From assembly GCA_002441145.1 (NCBI GenBank), contig DJVK01000007.1:103744-120044 (forward strand): DNA of 16,301 nt. Reading direction: 5' to 3'. The stretch is from Candidatus Saccharibacteria bacterium UBA6258 (GTDB lineage: Bacteria > Patescibacteriota > Saccharimonadia > Saccharimonadales > Saccharimonadaceae). A program made the position numbers and the translations under genes. Positions within the stretch are counted from its first letter, which is position 1, and the number at the start of each line of letters is the position of its first letter. A model generated the notes under the pieces. The model saw nothing but the letters and a program-made list of their open reading frames with translations. It was not told where the DNA came from and made no database searches. Positions 11,792 to 16,301 of the stretch are shown here, piece after piece.

Positions 11792-12664
11792 TTAACTATT
11801 GTTTACGTCTACCGAAGTCATGTTTTGAATTTTAGCTGCAAAACTGACACATTGGCCCTGGTTGCGGAACATACGTCCATCAACGTTTTGCAAAGTCTTC
11901 CATCCGCCTTTTTTACATTCATCTTTGGTGAGCGGCACTACTGGGGCTTCTTCCTCACCGTCACCATCATCTACTAACGGTGCTTCAAAGTTATACGTCT
12001 GGCCGTTCAGCTGAACGCCATCGACGTTAATTGCGTAATCTGTGTTGTAGCTGCCTACATTCACGCCGATACCCTGTAGTTGTGCATTTGGGTACCACGC
12101 TTTAATCTGCTCTAGCGTGTAGAATGGCGCTCCACCGCTACCAGCGACGAGCGCTGCGTCACCTTCGCCGTATGACTTAGACGACCAGAACATACCTTGG
12201 TCGACATCCCACTGCTGCCACTCAGTAGCACTCACGGGTGCCGGATCGGGGCTGCCTTCGTTCTGCCAATACGGCTCAAAAACTAAGTTAGTATCGAACG
12301 TGCCATCGCCAGTTAAGTCAACGGCTAGCGTCATTGATGCCGAGCCGCCCTCGCTCGACGCCGCTACTTGCTTAGTTAAATAACTTAGCGTCGTAACGTC
12401 GTTCAGCGGCATGTTTTCAGGGTGCGCAAATACCGCTTTTGCTGCAACGTCACTCGTTGTCTTAAGTTGTAGAGAATTAGATCCCATGCCAGCTGGTGCA
12501 TCGTCGACTAATGTCGCCGTTCCGCCGTTAATACTTGCGTCAACCCAACCGTTAAGTTCAGTTGGTGGCGATACTGTTACAACCCCATCTAATGCCATCG
12601 CAGATGGTGCTGCAACAATTCCCACTAAGCCAGTCATGATTCCTGCTTTGATGCTTGTATTCAT
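11792..12664 (-). CDS. Secreted beta-domain protein with C-terminal two-Cys tail (paralogue 2)
   Basis: The 290-residue product has a Sec signal peptide (SIKAGIMTGLVGIVAAPSAMA, cleaved near residue 24). A beta-rich domain of about 200 residues follows, with GWVDASINGGTATLVDD, GMGSNSLQLKTTSD, LSYLTKQVAASSEGGSASMT, NLVFEPYWQ, EWQQWDVDQGMFW, YTLEQIKAWYPNAQ and INVDGVQLNG. After an acidic linker (VDDGDGEEEAP) comes the tail KDECKKGGWKTLQ...MFRNQGQCVSFAA. Each block has a counterpart in the 7382-8509 product, so the two are paralogues; this one lacks the Ig-like domain. The start is set by GGGAGGA 6 nt upstream of ATG. A perfect TGTGA-N6-TCACA box lies 83-98 bp upstream. A role at the cell surface is inferred. 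Confidence 0.8.
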   Translation of the reverse strand: MNTSIKAGIMTGLVGIVAAPSAMALDGVVTVSPPTELNGWVDASINGGTATLVDDAPAGMGSNSLQLKTTSDVAAKAVFAHPENMPLNDVTTLSYLTKQVAASSEGGSASMTLAVDLTGDGTFDTNLVFEPYWQNEGSPDPAPVSATEWQQWDVDQGMFWSSKSYGEGDAALVAGSGGAPFYTLEQIKAWYPNAQLQGIGVNVGSYNTDYAINVDGVQLNGQTYNFEAPLVDDGDGEEEAPVVPLTKDECKKGGWKTLQNVDGRMFRNQGQCVSFAAKIQNMTSVDVNNS

Positions 12665-12746
12665 GTGCTATCCTCCCGTACCCGCTTATTCTATTTGTGT
12701 TTGGCGGGCAACAGTAACAATCTTCTCGTATTGGTTATGGTTAGCC

Positions 12747-12762
12747 TGTGAAAAATGTCACA
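12747..12762. promoter_or_regulatory. CRP/FNR-type operator, perfect consensus
   Basis: TGTGA-AAAATG-TCACA is a perfect match to the CRP-family consensus TGTGA-N6-TCACA. If TAGAAT at 12688-12693 (minus strand) is the -10 box of the secreted-protein gene, the box centre lies near -73, a spacing used by class I CRP activation. The binding protein is not in the window. Confidence 0.55.
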
Positions 12763-12818
12763 ACCTGCGACTTGTGAGATTTTTTAACAGAGGTAATTTT
12801 CCGTTGTAATAATCCTTA

Positions 12819-12832
12819 CGAACAAATGTTCA
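12819..12832. promoter_or_regulatory. LexA-box-like palindrome, low confidence
   Basis: CGAACAAATGTTCA fits the Gram-positive LexA consensus CGAAC-RNRY-GTTYG at all but the last base. It is about 155 bp upstream of the nearest start in its orientation and next to the ddl terminator, so a function is doubtful. Confidence 0.2.
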
Positions 12833-12865
12833 TATAAAAATACCTCGCACATTGGCGAGGTATTT
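12833..12865 (-). terminator. Terminator of ddl
   Basis: On the minus strand AAATACCTCGC (12855-12865) pairs perfectly with GCGAGGTATTT (12838-12848) and runs into TTTATATG. It lies 20 bp past the ddl stop codon. Confidence 0.88.
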
Positions 12866-12885
12866 AATCGATACATCTTGATTTG

Positions 12886-13905
12886 CTATTTGAGTGCACT
12901 GGCGATTAGTGCATCAATAAGTTCTGGGTAATGCATACCGGTTGCACGCCAAAGTTTTGGATACATGCTGATATTAGTAAACCCAGGCAATGTATTAACT
13001 TCGATGACGTAAAACTTATTGCCTTCGAGCAAATAGTCAACGCGCGCTAACCCTGTACACCCAAGCACTTCGTAGGCACGGGCAGATGTATCACGAATCT
13101 TTTCGGCAAGTTCATCGGCTAGCTCAACATTCGTTAATGCCTGCGACGTACTGTCTGGCGAATACTTATCTTCGTAGTCGTAAAATTCTGCACCTGGAAT
13201 AATTTCGCCAATGCCACTCACCTTGTGTTTTGGTGGGTTGCCGAGCACCGCTGTTTCGAGTTCACGGCCAGTGACGGCGCGCTCAATCAATACGCGATCA
13301 TCATGTTCAAGTGCCGTCTTAACGGCAGCGATAAATGCCGATTGGCTAGTTACTTTACTAATACCCACCGAACTGCCCGAACGTGCCGGCTTAACGAACA
13401 TCACGTCACCTAGCTGTTTGGCAACTTCATCGTAATGCGGCATGGGATTGCCCTTGCGATATACGACGTATTCGACAGTTTTTATACCATTAGACTCTAG
13501 GACTTGCTTAGTAAGAATTTTATCCATACATACAGCGCTAGCAGTAGTGTCGCAACCTACGATAGGAATGTGCAACAGCGCGGCGACGCCCTGGACTGTA
13601 CCGTCCTCGCCGTTCTTGCCATGCAATATCGGCAATATTACATCTGGCCTGACAACCGTATTACCGGGAATGGTAAGCAAACTCTTTGCCCCTGGAGCGA
13701 GCAATAGCTGCACGCCACCGTGTTGTTGCGGCGTTTCGGTCCACTTATCTAGTAGCCACCATTTGCCGTGCAAATCGATGTAACAAAGTAGCATATTGTA
13801 TTTTGAATTGTCGCAAGCGGCATAAACATTGCGCGCAGAGGTAACCGAGACGTCGTGCTCCGACGACTCACCGCCGAACAGTAGAAGTACGGTTTGTCGT
13901 GTCAT
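12886..13905 (-). CDS. ddl: D-alanine--D-alanine ligase
   Basis: Ddl is a cytoplasmic ATP-grasp enzyme that joins two D-alanines for peptidoglycan precursors. The 339 residues show LLFGGESSEHDVSVTSA (about 8-24), PILHGKNGEDGTVQG (about 92-106), VGCDTTASAVCMDK (about 116-129), FVKPARSGSSVGISK (about 160-174), EFYDYEDKYSPDST (about 220-233) and IEVNTLPGFTNISMYPKLW (about 291-309). All are Ddl signatures. The EDKY loop keeps the Tyr associated with D-Ala-D-Ala rather than D-Ala-D-lactate products. The ATG at 13903-13905 is preferred because Ddl proteins start with this TVLLLFGGxSSEHDVS strand within a few residues; an in-frame GTG at 13941 would add 12 unconserved residues across the promoter. 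It supplies the dipeptide used by murF and is divergent from rarA. Confidence 0.96.
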   Translation of the reverse strand: MTRQTVLLLFGGESSEHDVSVTSARNVYAACDNSKYNMLLCYIDLHGKWWLLDKWTETPQQHGGVQLLLAPGAKSLLTIPGNTVVRPDVILPILHGKNGEDGTVQGVAALLHIPIVGCDTTASAVCMDKILTKQVLESNGIKTVEYVVYRKGNPMPHYDEVAKQLGDVMFVKPARSGSSVGISKVTSQSAFIAAVKTALEHDDRVLIERAVTGRELETAVLGNPPKHKVSGIGEIIPGAEFYDYEDKYSPDSTSQALTNVELADELAEKIRDTSARAYEVLGCTGLARVDYLLEGNKFYVIEVNTLPGFTNISMYPKLWRATGMHYPELIDALIASALK

Positions 13906-13914
13906 TATGACCTT

Positions 13915-13943
13915 AGTGTACATCATCCATGCTAGCGCCACAA
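13915..13943 (-). promoter_or_regulatory. Candidate ddl promoter
   Basis: On the minus strand TTGTGG (13938-13943), a 17-bp spacer and TACACT (13915-13920) end 9 nt before the ddl ATG, leaving a leader of only about 2-3 nt. It diverges from the rarA promoter. Confidence 0.4.
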
Positions 13944-13969
13944 ATCGACCGTTGCTACAGGGGTATAAT

Positions 13970-13998
13970 TTGGGAGGTCGCTAGGCAGAGTATATACT
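13970..13998 (+). promoter_or_regulatory. rarA promoter abutting the ATG
   Basis: TTGGGA (13970-13975), a 17-bp spacer and TATACT (13993-13998) end exactly 6 nt before the rarA ATG. There is no Shine-Dalgarno site, so a leaderless transcript is predicted. Confidence 0.6.
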
Positions 13999-14004
13999 AA
14001 GTAT

Positions 14005-15165
14005 ATGAACCGCGTACCGTTAGCCGAACAAATGCGACCTACCTCACTCGATGAAGTGATTGGTCAATCGCACCTGCTGGCAGATGGCGAAATCCTTAAG
14101 CAAATCGTTGCAAAACAAGAACCGGTCAGCCTGATTTTGTGGGGGCCGCCCGGCACAGGCAAAACGACACTGGCACGAATCATTGCTAACGAAGTTAACG
14201 CAGAATTTATCGAACTATCAGCCGTCACTGCAGGTAAGAAAGATGTTATGGTTGTCGTTGAACACGCCAAGCAAAACTGGAACCTAAAAATGCGCACGAT
14301 ATTATTCGTCGACGAGATTCACCGCTTCAACAAAGCGCAACAAGACGCGTTTTTACCGCATGTAGAATCTGGCCTAATTACATTGATTGGTGCGACCACC
14401 GAAAACCCAAGTTTCGAAATCATCACGCCGTTACTCAGCCGTAGCCGCGTACTCGTATTGCAGCCACTCACGAAAGACGAAATTATCATCGTATTAAAAC
14501 GTGCGTTAAAGCATATTAAAAAAACTAAGTCCGTTACGCCAAAAGCTCTCGATTATTTGGCTGAGCTAAGCGGTGGCGATGCACGCGTAGCACTGGGCAA
14601 CCTAGAACTTGCGCTTAGTTTAGAGGCAGACAAAGTAACGCCCGAAATCGTAAAGGTGGCCGCACAAAAACGCATCCCTGGCTACGATAAAAAAGGCGAC
14701 ATGCATTACGACGTGGTTTCGGCGTTTATAAAAAGCATGCGTGGTAGTGATGTAAAAGCGAGTCTTTACTACCTGGCTCGCATGCTCGAAGCCGGCGAAG
14801 ATCCAAAATTCATTGCCCGTCGCATGGTAATTTTTGCAAGCGAAGACATAGGCCTTGCTGGTAATGGTGCGCTAGCGCTTGCCGTAGCGACGTTCCAGGC
14901 CGTCGAGCGTATCGGCATGCCCGAAGCTCAATATAATCTATTCCACTGCGCCACCGCCCTCGCACGCTCCGAAAAGTCGCGCGAAACAACCGACCTGATG
15001 TACGAAGCAAAGGATCTCGCGAAAAAATACCCCGACTCACCTGTCCCGCTGCATATCCGCAACGCGCCTACAAAACTGATGAAAGATCTTGGCTATAGTA
15101 AAGGCTATGAATGGAAGGCCGCGTTCAAGCCTAAAAAAGGCTTTTTACCAGACGACATCAACTAA
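14005..15165 (+). CDS. rarA: Replication-associated recombination protein A (RarA/MgsA), AAA+ ATPase
   Basis: RarA is a clamp-loader-like AAA+ ATPase acting at stalled replication forks, related to eukaryotic WRNIP1/Mgs1. The 386 residues start PLAEQMRPTSLDEVIGQSHLL, typical of the family. They carry Walker A WGPPGTGKTTLA (about 46-57), Walker B ILFVDEIHRFNK (about 99-110), sensor 1 LIGATTENPSFE (about 127-138) and the arginine-finger region LLSRSRV (about 143-149). The C-terminal tetramerisation domain is present, with IPGYDKKGDMHYDVVSAFIKS near 223 and LARMLEAGEDPKFIARRMVI near 258. E. coli RarA has about 447 residues; here the end (KGFLPDDIN) stops where longer homologues continue with a further tail. 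The stop overlaps the stop of the convergent glycosyltransferase gene by 4 bp. Confidence 0.96.
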   Translation: MNRVPLAEQMRPTSLDEVIGQSHLLADGEILKQIVAKQEPVSLILWGPPGTGKTTLARIIANEVNAEFIELSAVTAGKKDVMVVVEHAKQNWNLKMRTILFVDEIHRFNKAQQDAFLPHVESGLITLIGATTENPSFEIITPLLSRSRVLVLQPLTKDEIIIVLKRALKHIKKTKSVTPKALDYLAELSGGDARVALGNLELALSLEADKVTPEIVKVAAQKRIPGYDKKGDMHYDVVSAFIKSMRGSDVKASLYYLARMLEAGEDPKFIARRMVIFASEDIGLAGNGALALAVATFQAVERIGMPEAQYNLFHCATALARSEKSRETTDLMYEAKDLAKKYPDSPVPLHIRNAPTKLMKDLGYSKGYEWKAAFKPKKGFLPDDIN

Positions 15166-16301
15166 CGTGCGCGCTTTATGACTTCGCGATATCGTTTGAC
15201 GTACTCTTCGGCCATACGGGCAGATGAAAACTTATCCGCGACGCTCTGGCGACATTTAGCCGGGTCGATTTCGTCAACGCGCAGAGCATACTCTTCGAAC
15301 TCTTTGTCGTTATTCGCCAAAAATCCGTTGACACCGTGTATGATGATTTCAGGCATTGCACCACGGTTCATCGCAACGACAGGCGTACCACAAGCTAGGG
15401 CTTCGATTACCGCCATACCAAATGGCTCTTCCCAATCAATCGGGAATAGCAGTGCCTTGGCATTCATCAAAAACTGGTTCTTTTTTTTACCGCTCAGATT
15501 GCCGACGTACGTTATACGCGGATACTGCAGCAAATCTTTCAAAATATTATCGCTAAAGTAACGGAACTCTTCGTTTTTGCGATAAGGACTAAGCGGATTT
15601 GAAAGTTCCAATAGCACTCGCCTATTCGATCCCATTCCGGCTACCGTACCCGCCATGCGCAAACGCTTTTTATTCTTTATAGCAAACTTGATTGCACGGT
15701 GCTGGCCTTTATCTTTAGTAAAGCGCGCAAGCGTAATGTAATAATCTTTCTTTTTATCGCTGAACGGAAAAGCGTCTAGATCGATAGCGTTGTGAACTGC
15801 CGGCAACATGTGATCCATTATTCTCGCAGGCGCCTGTTTTGCCATTGCCTCAGATATACACACCATGAACAACCGGCCTAGGTCCATGTACTCTAATTGC
15901 AGTCTATTATCAGCTTGTCCATCATCCATGCTGGCCTTGCTAGAGAACGGAGGCCCATGGAATGTATGTAGTACCGGTGGCATGCCCTTAATACGGCTTG
16001 CGAGCGAAAAATATGTAGGCCCAATATACGGGTTATGATCGTGGATGATATCGAACTTTCCGTCTTGCTCGATTTTTTGCAACGCAAAATTAAGATGCGC
16101 TTGCATGATTTGTAACGGCGCATCGTAATAGGGCATGTCAATCATGTCAAACGTCTCTTGCTTATACAGAGAATGCGTTTTGACACCGCGCATCTTGCGT
16201 GCTCCGTTAGCAAATAACTCTACTTCTACGCCATGCTTGCGTAATTCTTCGATGATACCCTGGACAACAAGCTCGATTCCGCCGTATCCTTTGATAGGCA
16301 G
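15162..16301 (-). CDS. GT4-family glycosyltransferase (partial, N-terminus beyond window)
   Basis: This GT-B enzyme transfers a sugar from a nucleotide-sugar donor. Reading past the first in-window Met at 16191-16193, the frame stays open to the window edge and encodes LPIKGYGGIELVVQGIIEEL, the usual N-terminal acceptor-site strand of GT4 proteins. The start therefore lies outside the window and 379 residues are visible. Landmarks are FDIIHDHNPYIG, VLHTFHGPPF, ITLARFTKDKGQHRAI, ITYVGNLSGKKK and the donor-site EX7E motif in EEPFGMAVIEALACGTPVV, then MPEIIIHGVNGFLA. Donor and acceptor are unknown; exopolysaccharide or glycolipid synthesis is typical. The stop overlaps that of rarA by 4 bp, with no terminator between them. 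Confidence 0.9.
   Translation of the reverse strand: MPIKGYGGIELVVQGIIEELRKHGVEVELFANGARKMRGVKTHSLYKQETFDMIDMPYYDAPLQIMQAHLNFALQKIEQDGKFDIIHDHNPYIGPTYFSLASRIKGMPPVLHTFHGPPFSSKASMDDGQADNRLQLEYMDLGRLFMVCISEAMAKQAPARIMDHMLPAVHNAIDLDAFPFSDKKKDYYITLARFTKDKGQHRAIKFAIKNKKRLRMAGTVAGMGSNRRVLLELSNPLSPYRKNEEFRYFSDNILKDLLQYPRITYVGNLSGKKKNQFLMNAKALLFPIDWEEPFGMAVIEALACGTPVVAMNRGAMPEIIIHGVNGFLANNDKEFEEYALRVDEIDPAKCRQSVADKFSSARMAEEYVKRYREVIKRAR

Noticed and set aside
13906..13941. Upstream GTG start for ddl adding 12 residues
   Set aside because: The added residues are unlike any Ddl N-terminus and overlap the putative -10 and -35 boxes.
1..16301. CRISPR array, insertion sequence, rRNA genes
   Set aside because: No regularly spaced repeats, no transposase or integrase frame and no rRNA-like sequence were seen on either strand.

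Overview
The window looks like a chromosomal segment of an ultra-small bacterium of the Patescibacteria (CPR), most likely Candidatus Saccharibacteria (TM7). This is inferred from gene content and style only: a 47-residue ribosomal protein L32 without zinc cysteines, a MurF ligase that starts almost at its P-loop, many short membrane or secreted proteins of unknown function, and a -10 box placed directly before the start codon of many genes. No rRNA or marker gene in the window settles the lineage. Base composition is moderate, with local GC-rich patches and one AT-rich gene.

Layout. Positions 1-471 hold nusB (cut by the window edge) behind rpmF on the minus strand. Divergent to them is a small lipoprotein with a LysM-like segment (607-954), followed by a GC-rich three-helix membrane protein with its own strong promoter and terminator (969-1386). 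A minus-strand block then reads HD-domain hydrolase (5782-5177), murF (5134-3854), leuS (3819-1384). tRNA-Gly(GCC) at 6010-6085 is followed by an inverted copy of its own T-arm and a GC-rich cassette encoding an unrecognised 141-residue protein (6273-6698) closed by strong hairpins. Two minus-strand envelope genes follow: a one-helix protein (6881-7294) and a secreted beta-domain/Ig-like protein (7382-8509). tRNA-Phe (8637-8712) has a second exact copy of its 3' end 186 bp downstream. Next come a one-helix protein (9001-9312, minus), tRNA-Gly(CCC) (9449-9524), an AT-rich P-loop kinase-like gene (9604-10137), two small membrane proteins (10420-10608, 10689-11195), a zincin-type metallopeptidase (11318-11692, minus) and a second secreted protein paralogous to the first (11792-12664, minus). 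The right end carries ddl (minus) divergent from rarA (plus), and a GT4 glycosyltransferase (minus) that runs off the edge and overlaps the rarA stop codon by 4 bp.

How it fits together. ddl makes D-Ala-D-Ala and murF attaches it to the UDP-MurNAc tripeptide, so the cell builds its own peptidoglycan. leuS, the three tRNAs, rpmF and nusB serve translation and transcription, and rarA rescues stalled replication forks. The lipoprotein, the two secreted paralogues and the single-helix proteins form the envelope layer. In a Saccharibacterium these could face the host cell, but that is inference.

The most notable signals are: (i) a class of genes whose -10 hexamer ends exactly 6 nt (two cases: 8 nt) before ATG, predicting leaderless mRNAs; (ii) duplicated tRNA 3' segments next to GC-rich DNA at two tRNA genes; (iii) both tRNA-Gly genes replacing the 19-56 G-C tertiary pair by U-A; (iv) a perfect TGTGA-N6-TCACA box and a near copy upstream of two envelope genes; (v) two secreted paralogues sharing a C-terminal two-cysteine tail.
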